NCBI GenBank assembly: GCA_900544795.1
Contig: UQWM01000001.1
Coordinates: forward strand, 1-64,000
Reading direction: 5' to 3'
Source: an uncultured Phascolarctobacterium sp.
GTDB taxonomy: Bacteria; Bacillota; Negativicutes; Acidaminococcales; Acidaminococcaceae
Length of the DNA: 64,000 bases
The position numbers and the translations under genes were made by a program. Within the stretch, counting starts at the first letter, position 1, and the number at the start of each line of letters is the position of its first letter. Shown here piece by piece: positions 51,503-59,648 of the stretch. The notes under the pieces are model-generated. The model saw only the letters and a list, made by a program, of their open reading frames with translations. It did not search any database and was not told the origin of the DNA.

Positions 51503-54220
51503 CTACAACAGTTCGCCGTAACGTTTGATATAAAGTTTTTTCATTACCGTGGCCAAAGCCATGTAAGCCAGCGTGATAGCGGCCAACCAGCCGAAATAAT
51601 CAGCAGGCAGCGATGCTAGCCCGATAGCGTGACCCGCAGCGGTAAAGGGTATCACTGTCAGTACTGCAATGCCAATAAAGGTGAGCAGCGTGACCGGGGC
51701 CGACGCATGGCTTTGCAGGAAGGGGATCTTCGGCGTTCTGATCATATGGATGACCAGAGTCTGCGTCCACATGGATTCTACGAACCAACCGGCCTGGAAC
51801 ACGGCGATATACAGCGCCTGCTGCGCCGGATCGGTCAGTTGATGGAACAAGAGTCCTCCTACAGCCGCCGGGCAAATGATGAAATACATCAGCGCGTAGG
51901 TCGCGATGTCAAAAACTGAACTGGTCGGCCCGATCCAGATCATAAAATTGCTGACGCTGGAAGCATCCCATTTTCTGGGCCGGGTCAAAAATTCCTTATC
52001 CACGTTATCCCAGGGGATCGCCGTGCAGGAAATATCATAGATCAAATTAAGCAAAATCAGATGGATGGACGCCATAGGCAAAAACGGCAGGAAGGCGCTG
52101 GCAATCAGGACCGAGAAGATATTGCCGAAGTTGGACGAAGCCGTCATCTTGATATATTTGATCATATTGGCATAAGTTTTGCGGCCTTCGATGATGCCCT
52201 TTTCCAGCACCAGCAGGTCTTTTTCCAGCAGGATAACGTCAGCAGATTCCTTGGCGATATCGACTGCCGTATCGACAGAGATACCCACATCGGAAGCCTT
52301 CATGGCCGCCGCATCGTTGATACCGTCGCCAAGATAACCTACAGAATGGCCATTTTCACGCAGCAACCGCACGACCCTGGCTTTTTGGGCCGGGGCTAAT
52401 TTGGCAAAAACAGTGGTAGTTTCAGCCGCTGCTGCCAGTTCTTCATTGCTCATGGCCTCCACTTCACTGCCCAGCAGCATTTTTTCTATGGACAGCCCCA
52501 CATGGCGGCACACACATTTAGTGACCTTCTCGTTGTCGCCGGTCAAGATCTTCACGGCAACACCGTGCTCCTGCAGCGCTTTGATGGCTGCGGCCGTAGT
52601 TTCTTTCGGCGGGTCGAGGAAAGCCAGATAGCCTATCAGTACCATCTCGTTTTCATCGGCAACCGAAAAAGCGCCAACAGGCGACGGATTAGTTTTTTGG
52701 GCTACAGCGATGACGCGCATCCCATCCTCGTTCAACTCGTCCACCTTCTCCATCACGATTTTTTTCATGGAAGCGGTCAGCGGCACTACTCGGCCTGCAT
52801 ATTCTACGAAAGCTGAAATATTGAGCATTTCTTCAACGGCACCCTTGGTTATCATCTGGGTCTTGCCATTTTTATCTTCCACCACCACGCTCATGCGGCG
52901 GCGTTCAAAATCAAAGGGTATTTCGTCCACCTTGTTATAAAAGTTTTCCAGGTCGCCCAGCTGGTCGTGCTGCGTTTCCTGTTCCAGCTTCGTCCTGCTG
53001 ATAATGGCGATATCCATCAGATTTTTCAACCCGGTCTGGTAAAAGCTGTTCAAAAAAGCGTGCCGCAAGACCCGAGGCGCTTCGTTGCCTTCGATATCCA
53101 GATGGTATTCCAGCACTACCTTGTCCTGGGTCAGCGTGCCTGTTTTATCGGTGCAGAGGATATCGATAGAGCCTAAATTTTGGATAGAATTAAGATTTTT
53201 GATGATGACTTTTTCTTTAGACATCGATACCGCGCCCTTAGCCAGGCAGGTAGTAACGATCATCGGCAGCATTTCCGGAGTCAGGCCGACGGCCACCGAA
53301 ATAGCAAACAGGGCGGCGTTCATCCAGTCGCCTTTGGTAAAACCGTTGATGAACAGTACCACCGGCACCATGACCAGCATAAAGCGGATCAATACCCAGG
53401 AAACGGAATTAACGCCTTTTTCAAAGCTGGTTTTGGGTGGCTTGCCGCTCAGTGCTCTGGCCATCTCACCCAGCAGCGTATCGTTACCCGTAGCCACAAC
53501 AACGCCGACGGCAGTGCCGCTGATAACATTGCTGCCCATAAAGGCCAGATTGGAATTTTCGGTAATGGCGGCAGCCACTTCTGCCTGACACAAGTATTTT
53601 TCTACCGGCTCACTTTCACCGGTTAGTGCCGACTGGCTGACAAACAGGTCTTTCGCAAAAATGATGCGGATATCAGCCGGCACCATATCGCCTGCCGATA
53701 AATGCACGATATCGCCTACCACCACTTCGTCCAGCGGTATTTCCTGCTGCCCCGTTTCCAACCGCTCTACACAGGTAGTAGTTTCGATCATCGCCGACAG
53801 CTTGGCTGCCGCGTTGCCGCTTCTGGTCTCCTGCACAAAACGCAACAGTCCCGAAATCAGTACCATCGTCGTAATGATGATCACAGTGATGGCGTCTTCC
53901 TCGCCCGGATCGGACAGATAAATATCCGTAAAGCCCGACACCACAGCCAGCACGAATAAGATAGCCGTGAACGGATTAACAAAAGCCTTGCAGATACGGG
54001 TAAACAGCGACTCCTTCTTGCCGTGGGTCACCACATTGTCGCCATAGCGATCACGCACGCTTTCCACCATGCCCGTAGGCAGCCCTTTGCCTGTAGTGCC
54101 CAGCTGCCGCAAAACAGTGTTTACATCATGGCCTGCGGCAAAACGCAGCCTTTCGCTGACCTGCTCACGATGCAGGATCTCCTGCGGGTTATTTTTAAAA
54201 AACAGTAATTTCTTTTTCAT
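51503..54220 (-). CDS. mgtA: Magnesium-importing P-type ATPase
   Basis: 905-residue P3B-type ATPase of the inner membrane for Mg2+ entry. Phosphorylation motif ILCTDKTGTLTQDKV, dephosphorylation loop LTGESEPVEKYL, MITKGAVEEML for nucleotide binding, and VGYLGDGINDAAAMKASDVG hinge. About ten membrane spans, with the last six after residue 690 (LPFLPMASIHLILLNLIYDI). TAAGGAGG precedes ATG 54220. Preceded by an M-box riboswitch with terminator, consistent with induction at low Mg2+. Confidence 0.96.
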   Translation of the reverse strand: MKKKLLFFKNNPQEILHREQVSERLRFAAGHDVNTVLRQLGTTGKGLPTGMVESVRDRYGDNVVTHGKKESLFTRICKAFVNPFTAILFVLAVVSGFTDIYLSDPGEEDAITVIIITTMVLISGLLRFVQETRSGNAAAKLSAMIETTTCVERLETGQQEIPLDEVVVGDIVHLSAGDMVPADIRIIFAKDLFVSQSALTGESEPVEKYLCQAEVAAAITENSNLAFMGSNVISGTAVGVVVATGNDTLLGEMARALSGKPPKTSFEKGVNSVSWVLIRFMLVMVPVVLFINGFTKGDWMNAALFAISVAVGLTPEMLPMIVTTCLAKGAVSMSKEKVIIKNLNSIQNLGSIDILCTDKTGTLTQDKVVLEYHLDIEGNEAPRVLRHAFLNSFYQTGLKNLMDIAIISRTKLEQETQHDQLGDLENFYNKVDEIPFDFERRRMSVVVEDKNGKTQMITKGAVEEMLNISAFVEYAGRVVPLTASMKKIVMEKVDELNEDGMRVIAVAQKTNPSPVGAFSVADENEMVLIGYLAFLDPPKETTAAAIKALQEHGVAVKILTGDNEKVTKCVCRHVGLSIEKMLLGSEVEAMSNEELAAAAETTTVFAKLAPAQKARVVRLLRENGHSVGYLGDGINDAAAMKASDVGISVDTAVDIAKESADVILLEKDLLVLEKGIIEGRKTYANMIKYIKMTASSNFGNIFSVLIASAFLPFLPMASIHLILLNLIYDISCTAIPWDNVDKEFLTRPRKWDASSVSNFMIWIGPTSSVFDIATYALMYFIICPAAVGGLLFHQLTDPAQQALYIAVFQAGWFVESMWTQTLVIHMIRTPKIPFLQSHASAPVTLLTFIGIAVLTVIPFTAAGHAIGLASLPADYFGWLAAITLAYMALATVMKKLYIKRYGELL

Positions 54221-54293
54221 TGTCTTCTACCTCCTTACGGTTAATAATGCGTACTTTCAGGAAAGTAGGACATACAACGAAAAGCCAAAGCAT

Positions 54294-54392
54294 CTATATG
54301 TGATTGTCGTGGAAGAACAGACGCCCTGATGGCAGACTGCTTCCTCTTACTTCGCCTTTTGGTTTTATGCCCCTACTGCCTCCTGCGTCCAT
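54294..54392 (-). CDS. Possible short leader ORF between the M-box and mgtA
   Basis: 32 codons from ATG 54392 (MDAGGSRGIKPKGEVRGSSL ...) with GAGGTGAGAAG just before it. It lies after the riboswitch terminator and before mgtA. In enterobacteria mgtA has the leader peptide MgtL; the sequences are unrelated. May be chance. Confidence 0.25.
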   Translation of the reverse strand: MDAGGSRGIKPKGEVRGSSLPSGRLFFHDNHI

Positions 54393-54457
54393 TCTTCTCA
54401 CCTCACTTATTTCTAAAAATATTTATTATAAAATCCTGCGGTGGGCCGTGGAAATAT

Positions 54458-54493
54458 AAAAAACCCGCGTCAATGCCTAAACAAAGACGCGGG
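54458..54493 (-). terminator. Terminator hairpin of the M-box expression platform
   Basis: cccgcgtc / gacgcggg stem (54464-54493) followed on the minus strand by TTTTTTAT. Stops transcription before mgtA when Mg2+ is bound. Confidence 0.85.
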
Positions 54494-54499
54494 CAATAA

Positions 54500-54678
54500 A
54501 TATACACCCTTACAGTTCAAATCAGAACCGGCCCTGTTCAAGCTTTAACTCCACAGGGCGATGAAACTGCGTTAGATTATGCCTTGTTTTCGACATAGCC
54601 TGTTCAAACCTGCTCATGGTGTCTCCACCACTCCGCGGCAGCAGTCCGTATCCCTATGGTAGCCTCACCTACCAGAAT
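54500..54678 (-). promoter_or_regulatory. M-box (ykoK) magnesium riboswitch
   Basis: Minus-strand ggtaggtgaggctaccatag then ggatacggactgctgccgcg and gagtggtggagacaccatga, the conserved opening of the M-box, followed by helical segments to the terminator. It precedes mgtA, the usual target. Confidence 0.9.
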
Positions 54679-54691
54679 ATCCAGCTTCTAT

Positions 54692-54721
54692 ATTATACAT
54701 TAAGCTATTTAAGTTTGTCAA
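54692..54721 (-). promoter_or_regulatory. Promoter of the M-box/mgtA transcript
   Basis: Perfect TTGACA (54721-54716), 18-base spacer and perfect TATAAT (54697-54692) on the minus strand, about 15 bases before the aptamer. Confidence 0.8.
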
Positions 54722-54725
54722 CACT

Positions 54726-55106
54726 TTATTTTCTTAAATTTTCTTCTTCAAATTTCAAACATCTTTCTTCATAACCGTCGATCTTATTGTCAAGCCGTTC
54801 CAATACTGCCTGCATTTCAACTATTTTAAGAGCAAGCTGCTGGCGCTGTTCTACTAAAAGTTCTTTGCGGGCACCGATCGTGTCCGCTCCCTGATTGAAC
54901 ATGGCCACATACTCGATCAGCATTTCGACCGGTATACCAACACCACGCATACATTTGATAAATTCGACCCAATTACAGTCGGTCTCATCGTAAGTACGGA
55001 TACCGCTGCTACTGCGCTTTACCGGCGGGATCAGACCGATCCGCTCATAATAGCGCAATGTATCTGCTGGCAAACCAAATTTTTTACTCACTTCGGCAAT
55101 CGTCAT
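54726..55106 (-). CDS. MerR-family regulator, AdhR-like with Cys52
   Basis: 126 residues. N-terminal winged helix TIAEVSKKFGLPADTLRYYE, then RIGLIPPVKRSSSGIRTYDE, and a long C-terminal dimerisation helix (ELLVEQRQQLALKIVEMQAV). The sequence DCNWVEFIKCMRGVGIP puts a cysteine at residue 52, the position of the redox/aldehyde-sensing Cys of Bacillus AdhR. ATG 55106 follows AGGAGGTG; the frame is open upstream to 55157 through the promoter and is not used. Likely activates its own gene and the flavodoxin operon, both with the same 19-bp-spacer operator. Confidence 0.9.
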   Translation of the reverse strand: MTIAEVSKKFGLPADTLRYYERIGLIPPVKRSSSGIRTYDETDCNWVEFIKCMRGVGIPVEMLIEYVAMFNQGADTIGARKELLVEQRQQLALKIVEMQAVLERLDNKIDGYEERCLKFEEENLRK

Positions 55107-55131
55107 GGGGCAGCACCTCCTCGTTGCCTTT

Positions 55132-55162
55132 ATTCTAACACTTAGAGTTAACTCCAAGTCAA
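55132..55162 (-). promoter_or_regulatory. MerR-type operator-promoter of the regulator gene
   Basis: TTGACT (55162-55157), a 19-base spacer and TAGAAT (55137-55132). The spacer region holds the near-perfect palindrome cttggagttaactctaag (55141-55158). Overlong spacers with a dyad are the hallmark of MerR-activated promoters. Confidence 0.8.
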
Positions 55163-55192
55163 GCAGAATTTGTCACTGCACCGCTCAACGGC

Positions 55193-56341
55193 TTATTCAC
55201 CAAAAACAGCTGCTGCCTGCCGCATATTCTCGATCACCGCTACCTTAAAGGGGCAGCGCTTTTCGCAGGCACCGCAGCCTACGCACTCGCCAGCCTTATG
55301 GGCCAGTACTTTATAATGCTCCCGCACGGTCTCCGGAACGCCATTTTGCGCCCTGGTCAAATTCAAAAACTTGGTTACCGTTGCCACGTCGATGCCTTTG
55401 GGACAGGGAGCACAATGGCCGCAGTACATACAATGCCCTTCCCAGTTGATCTTAGGGAAGGAAGCAAAAGCCGCCGCGTAATCTTTTTCAGCAGCGGTCG
55501 CCGTAGTATAAGCAATGCACGCCTTCAGCTCGTCCACCGTGTGTGAACCAGCCATCACTGCCGCCACGCCCGGGCGGGTCAGCGCATAATGCAGGCACTG
55601 ATTGACCGTCAACGCCTTGCCCGCCGGTGAAAGTTTCTCGCTTAAAAGGTCACCGCCGCCAAAAGCCTTCATGACGGTGATGCCCACGCCTAAACGGCTA
55701 CATGCTTCGTACAGCGCTTCTCTTTCCGGATCCATATTTGAAAGCTGCTGCTCATAGTTTTTTCCGTCCCACAGGTCATAGCAATCTTCACCGCCCGGCT
55801 GTAGGTCATAACAGGGATTAACACTGAACATCAATACGTCGATCAGACCGCTTTTGACTGCTTCCAAAGCAGCTACAGGGTTATGGCTACTCAAACCGAT
55901 ATGTTTGATTTTTCCCTGCACCTGCATTTCTCTGGCATACTCCATCACAGGGCCATTGGCTACTTCGTACCAATCCTCTAAGGCGTCCACATAATGGATC
56001 ATCCCAATGTCGATATAATCGGTCTCCAGCCGGGCCAGCAGATCCTCGAAGCTATCACGCACTTCCTTCAGCACACGGGTTCGTTTATACTGGCCATCCT
56101 GCCAGATAGTACACAGATGGGCCTGCAAAATAAATTTGCCGCGGCGGCCTCGCAGCCATTTGCCTAAACGGCTGCGCATCTCCGGCTGCGGAGCATACAG
56201 GTCGATACAATTGATGCCTGCTTGCTCTGCCGCTAACAACAAAGGTTCCATCAAAGCTCCTTCGCTAGCAACAAAGCCCTCACAGCCTAAAGCTATGGCG
56301 CTGACTTTCAGGTCGGTACGTCCTAATTCACGATATTCCAT
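55193..56341 (-). CDS. Aldo/keto reductase with C-terminal ferredoxin domain
   Basis: 382 residues. Aldo/keto reductase barrel: VSAIALGCEGFVASEGAL, GINCIDLYAP in place of the usual FDTA, FILQAHLCTIW with the conserved Lys changed or shifted, YIDIGMIHYVDALEDW, GKIKHIGLSSHNP. From about 295 two Fe-S motifs: CMYCGHCAPCPKGID and CVGCGACEKRCPFKVAV. Such fused proteins are predicted oxidoreductases for aldehydes or ketones using ferredoxin electrons. Last gene after flavodoxin and DUF1624. Confidence 0.9.
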   Translation of the reverse strand: MEYRELGRTDLKVSAIALGCEGFVASEGALMEPLLLAAEQAGINCIDLYAPQPEMRSRLGKWLRGRRGKFILQAHLCTIWQDGQYKRTRVLKEVRDSFEDLLARLETDYIDIGMIHYVDALEDWYEVANGPVMEYAREMQVQGKIKHIGLSSHNPVAALEAVKSGLIDVLMFSVNPCYDLQPGGEDCYDLWDGKNYEQQLSNMDPEREALYEACSRLGVGITVMKAFGGGDLLSEKLSPAGKALTVNQCLHYALTRPGVAAVMAGSHTVDELKACIAYTTATAAEKDYAAAFASFPKINWEGHCMYCGHCAPCPKGIDVATVTKFLNLTRAQNGVPETVREHYKVLAHKAGECVGCGACEKRCPFKVAVIENMRQAAAVFGE

Positions 56342-56385
56342 TCTTCTCGCTCCATTTCTTTACTAAACTCCAGCTCATCTGCTTT

Positions 56386-57135
56386 TTAGCGCAACGCCAG
56401 TGTCAACAGCAGGTACAGCAATGGCTGATGCAGCAGATAAACGGCCAGCGAATGACGGCCACAGCGGCTCAAACAGGCGTTGCCACGGCCAAAGGCATCA
56501 GGCAACCTGCCCTGGCGCGCACTGATACGAAAAGCATAATAACCGGCCAGATATAAAAACAGCCAGGGAAACAACGAAAAATAATCGCTGGAAGCAAAAC
56601 CAGCTTCCGTAAAGCCCAGATAAGTAGTCAGTTTATTTTTATACAGCACCGCCGGTAGCCGTGCCATGTTCCATTGTTCAAAGCCTATATAGCCGTCGTT
56701 GATATTACGGGTCAGCACAAACAATGCGGCATTGGCAAAAAGTCCCCAACCAGGACGCACTTTAGCCGCCCACCCTTCAACGGCAGCCAGCAGCAGCATC
56801 GCCGAACCCAGAAAAAACAAGATCCCGAAAACAACAGCCTGCTCGGGCACAAAAACGTGCGTTATTACAGCTACCAGCACCCCGCCAGCTATGACATGCA
56901 AGCCGCGCCTTACGGGACGCCGCCCCAGTGGCCAGCAAAAACCAGAAAGAAAGATGAACAGCCAGCAAAAACTTTGCTGCCACCAATAACAGGCAGCACT
57001 TTGGAACCAGGGCAATTCTACCTGAAACAAATACACCAGATCCCAGAAAAAATGATAAACGATCATTCCCAGCAGCAGCAACCCCCGCAGGCTGTCTAAA
57101 AAATCATACCTGGCGCCACTATTTATCCTCTCCAT
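56386..57135 (-). CDS. DUF1624 / heparan-alpha-glucosaminide N-acetyltransferase-like membrane protein
   Basis: 249 residues with about seven hydrophobic segments. RYDFLDSLRGLLLLGMIVYH near the N-terminus with the conserved Asp-x-x-Arg-Gly, FIFLSGFCWPLGR, VFGILFFLGSAML, and C-terminal SLAVYLLHQPLLYLLL, as in DUF1624/HGSNAT_cat and OpgC-like acyltransferases. May transfer acetyl groups across the membrane; target unknown. Middle gene of the flavodoxin operon. Confidence 0.85.
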   Translation of the reverse strand: MERINSGARYDFLDSLRGLLLLGMIVYHFFWDLVYLFQVELPWFQSAACYWWQQSFCWLFIFLSGFCWPLGRRPVRRGLHVIAGGVLVAVITHVFVPEQAVVFGILFFLGSAMLLLAAVEGWAAKVRPGWGLFANAALFVLTRNINDGYIGFEQWNMARLPAVLYKNKLTTYLGFTEAGFASSDYFSLFPWLFLYLAGYYAFRISARQGRLPDAFGRGNACLSRCGRHSLAVYLLHQPLLYLLLTLALR

Positions 57136-57163
57136 CTAACAGCCCTTCCTTCGCGGTAAAGTT

Positions 57164-57694
57164 TCAGCGAAGCACTTTGTCCAGCCAGTTTACTATGGCA
57201 GTTTGTCCCGACGCCGCGTCAGAACCACGGACCGCCAGTCCTTCTTTTAGCTCGGCTCCCGGGCAAACCAGTGCAATATCCTTCATACTGCGCCCCAAGC
57301 CGCTGCCCTCGTGCGTGCAGAAGGGATAGATGGTTTTGTTATGGAAATCGAATTTTTCCAAAAAGGTCAGCACCGCCATCGGCAGCGTCCCCCACCAGAT
57401 GGGATAGCCTAAAAATATCCCTTCATACTCTGCCAGCGAGGGTGGATAAACGGCCAGCCGAGGGCGGGAACCATTACGCTGTTCCTTTTGGGCAATGGCA
57501 CTCATTTCCTGATAACTGTCCGGATAAGGAATGACTGTTTCCAGCTTCACCGCCTCACAGCCAGTCTGCTGCACCAGTATCTCGGTAGCCAACTGCGTAT
57601 TGCCTATGGCCAGTTCGACAGTTTTACCGCCGCTGTAATTTTCTCCGGCGCGCGAAAAATAAACGATCAGATTTTTTTCTTTATTAAAACTCAT
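57164..57694 (-). CDS. Flavodoxin family protein
   Basis: About 176 residues, FMN-binding. LIVYFSRAGENYSGG binds the phosphate, YEGIFLGYPIWWGTLPMAVL is the isoalloxazine loop with tandem Trp, and FCTHEGSGLGRSM follows, as in flavodoxin_4 proteins often paired with aldo/keto reductases. AAAAGGAG before ATG 57694; the longer frame to 57721 would reach into the promoter. First gene of the MerR-controlled operon. Confidence 0.9.
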   Translation of the reverse strand: MSFNKEKNLIVYFSRAGENYSGGKTVELAIGNTQLATEILVQQTGCEAVKLETVIPYPDSYQEMSAIAQKEQRNGSRPRLAVYPPSLAEYEGIFLGYPIWWGTLPMAVLTFLEKFDFHNKTIYPFCTHEGSGLGRSMKDIALVCPGAELKEGLAVRGSDAASGQTAIVNWLDKVLR

Positions 57695-57711
57695 TTTCCT
57701 GCTCCTTTTAC

Positions 57712-57742
57712 AGCATAACACTTAAAGTTAACTCCAAGTCAA
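57712..57742 (-). promoter_or_regulatory. MerR-type operator-promoter of the flavodoxin operon
   Basis: TTGACT (57742-57737), 19-base spacer and TATGCT (57717-57712) with cttggagttaactttaag in the spacer. 22 of 23 bases from 57721 to 57743 equal those at 55141-55163 before the MerR gene. Confidence 0.8.
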
Positions 57743-57813
57743 GAGTTCACTTGTTTTTTGTTTGTTCTCTCTATATTATATAACACTCGGAAACAGATAT
57801 TTCTTAACTGCAA

Positions 57814-57847
57814 TAAAAAAAGCTTTCGAGTATACTCTCGAAAGCTT
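57814..57847 (-). terminator. Terminator of the tRNA cluster
   Basis: aagctttcgag / ctcgaaagctt stem (57820-57847) followed on the minus strand by TTTTTTT. Confidence 0.88.
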
Positions 57848-57858
57848 TAACTGTTGAT

Positions 57859-57943
57859 TGGTGCGAGTGACAGGAATCGAACCTGCACGTCGTAAGACGC
57901 TAGATCCTAAGTCTAGTGCGTCTGCCAGTTCCGCCACACTCGC
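57859..57943 (-). tRNA. tRNA-Leu (anticodon TAG)
   Basis: Acceptor GCGAGTG pairs with CACTCGC, discriminator A, encoded CCA; anticodon loop cttagga with TAG; long variable arm. Last of four co-oriented tRNAs. Confidence 0.95.
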
Positions 57944-57958
57944 AAACAGACAAAAAAA

Positions 57959-58034
57959 TGGTGATCCACCCGCGACTCGAACGCGGGACACCCTGATTAA
58001 AAGTCAGGTGCTCTACCGACTGAGCTAGTGGATC
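57959..58034 (-). tRNA. tRNA-Lys (anticodon TTT)
   Basis: Acceptor GTGATCC-like region resolved as GATCCAC/GTGGATC, discriminator A, encoded CCA; anticodon loop acttttaat with TTT. Confidence 0.95.
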
Positions 58035-58038
58035 ACAT

Positions 58039-58114
58039 TGGCTGGGGCGGCTGGACTCGAACCAACGCATGCGGGAGTCAAAGTCCCGTGCCTTACCGAC
58101 TTGGCTACGCCCCA
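58039..58114 (-). tRNA. tRNA-Gln (anticodon TTG)
   Basis: Acceptor TGGGGCG pairs with CGCCCCA, discriminator G, encoded CCA; anticodon loop ctttgac with TTG. Confidence 0.95.
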
Positions 58115-58139
58115 AGATTTGGAAATATTGGATAAATTG

Positions 58140-58217
58140 TGGGGTGACTGGAGGGGATCGAACCCTCGAAATAACGGAGCCACAATCCGCCGTGTTAACC
58201 GCTTCACCACAGCCACC
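58140..58217 (-). tRNA. tRNA-His (anticodon GTG)
   Basis: Acceptor GTGGCTG with CAGTCAC, discriminator C facing an extra G at -1, encoded CCA; anticodon loop ttgtggc with GTG. First of the four-tRNA cluster. Confidence 0.95.
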
Positions 58218-58322
58218 AAATTGGCCAAACTTTATAGCTTGGCGACGAATGTTATTCTACCATAGCCACTAATCTATGTCAATCTTTTTTATAAATTTTT
58301 TTACATTTTTTTGCAGTTTTTC

Positions 58323-58703
58323 TTACTTGCAAACAGCTATAGCTTCGATTTCTACTTTTACACCTTTAGGCAGCCCGGCAACCTGCACGCAGGACCGCGC
58401 CGGCGGATTAATGGGGAACTTTTCACCGTAAATACTGTTAACCGCGCTGAAGTCTTCTAAATCGGTCAGGAATACCGTAGTTTTAACTATATCGGCAAAG
58501 GTCAGGCCCGCTTCAGTCAAAACGCCTTCCATATTCTGCAGCACTCTGATGGTCTGTGCTTCAACACCTTCGTCTACAACTTCGCCGGTTTCGGGGATCA
58601 GCGCGATCTGCCCCGACATATAGAGCATGCCGCCCACCTTGATAGCTTGAGAATAAGGGCCGATAGCGGCCGGTGCATTTTTAGTACTGATAACTTCTTT
58701 CAT
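58323..58703 (-). CDS. ridA: RidA family enamine/imine deaminase
   Basis: 126 residues. RidA hydrolyses reactive 2-aminoacrylate released by serine/threonine dehydratases. Family motifs: IGPYSQAIKVGGMLYMSGQI, NMEGVLTEAGLTFADIVKT, and NPPARSCVQVAGLPKGVKVE, with the key Arg. TGGAGG before ATG 58703. It lies 40 bases after sdaAA on the same strand, which fits removal of the enamine made by serine dehydratase. Confidence 0.95.
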   Translation of the reverse strand: MKEVISTKNAPAAIGPYSQAIKVGGMLYMSGQIALIPETGEVVDEGVEAQTIRVLQNMEGVLTEAGLTFADIVKTTVFLTDLEDFSAVNSIYGEKFPINPPARSCVQVAGLPKGVKVEIEAIAVCK

Positions 58704-58743
58704 TTTAAAGCCTCCATTCAATGATCTTATTTAAGTTTTGCGT

Positions 58744-59640
58744 TTATTTTTTGCTGTCTGCGTCAAAATAGGCCTTCGCCCAGGCCAAAGCCGTTGGGGT
58801 CTGGGCCAGCCCGCCTTCAGCCGTTTCTTTCAGTGTACAGGGCAGACGGTCACCGACCGCTTTCATGGCGTCGATAGCTTCGTCAGCCGGGATAAAGCTG
58901 GTGATGCCGGCCAGAGCCAGTTCAGCCGCCAGCAAAGCCTGTGCCGCCGCACCGCCGTTACGCTTGATGCAGGGCACTTCTACCAATCCGGCAACAGGGT
59001 CGCAGACCAGGCCCAACATATTTTTAAAAACCATAGCCACTGCGTGCCCGACCTGCTCGGGCGTACCACCCAGCACGTCTACAGCCGCACCAGCAGCCAT
59101 AGCGGCGCCGCTGCCACATTCGGCCTGACAGCCACCCATAGCCCCTGACAAAGAGGCACGGTTAGCAATGACCAAGCCGATGTTACCTGCCACCACCAAT
59201 GCCTCCGTCATCTGCTGAGGTTCAAGTGCATAATGTTTTTTTAAAGCCAGCAATACGCCCGGCAGTACGCCGCTGGCGCCTGCCGTTGGAGCCGCCACGA
59301 TGCGGCCCATGGCTGCGTTGCACTCGCCCACTGCCATAGCGTAAGCAACGGCGTCATTGACCACGCCGCCCAGAATGTTTTTATAACCGGCTTCCTGCGG
59401 CGCTGCCTGCAATTTTTTAGCAGCGCCGCCGGTCAGACCGCTGTGCGAAGGCACGCCGGTCAAACCAAAGGCCACCGATTCTTCCATAACCTGCAGCATC
59501 GCCGCCATCTGTTCCAAAACAGCGTCTGCCGAAAGCTCCAGTTCTTCACTGCTGCGCTCCAGCAGATAGGTATGTAAAGGCACCTGCCGTACAGTAGCTT
59601 CGTCGATCCATGTTTTTAAAGAAATTTTTTCGTTGATCAC
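58744..59640 (-). CDS. sdaAA: L-serine dehydratase, alpha subunit
   Basis: Fe-S-dependent L-serine ammonia-lyase subunit giving pyruvate and ammonia. About 298 residues. Cluster-binding cysteines lie in GGCQAECGSGAAMAAG and VCDPVAGLVEVPCIKRN; GVPSHSGLTGGAAKKL is the serine-binding loop. The frame reaches GTG 59652, overlapping the sdaAB stop; GAGGTG before GTG 59640 makes that the likely start. Forms the two-subunit type with sdaAB. Confidence 0.95.
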   Translation of the reverse strand: MINEKISLKTWIDEATVRQVPLHTYLLERSSEELELSADAVLEQMAAMLQVMEESVAFGLTGVPSHSGLTGGAAKKLQAAPQEAGYKNILGGVVNDAVAYAMAVGECNAAMGRIVAAPTAGASGVLPGVLLALKKHYALEPQQMTEALVVAGNIGLVIANRASLSGAMGGCQAECGSGAAMAAGAAVDVLGGTPEQVGHAVAMVFKNMLGLVCDPVAGLVEVPCIKRNGGAAAQALLAAELALAGITSFIPADEAIDAMKAVGDRLPCTLKETAEGGLAQTPTALAWAKAYFDADSKK

Positions 59641-59648
59641 GGCACACC

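Noticed and set aside
57900..58272. Short ORFs across the tRNA cluster
   Set aside because: They read through the four tRNA genes.
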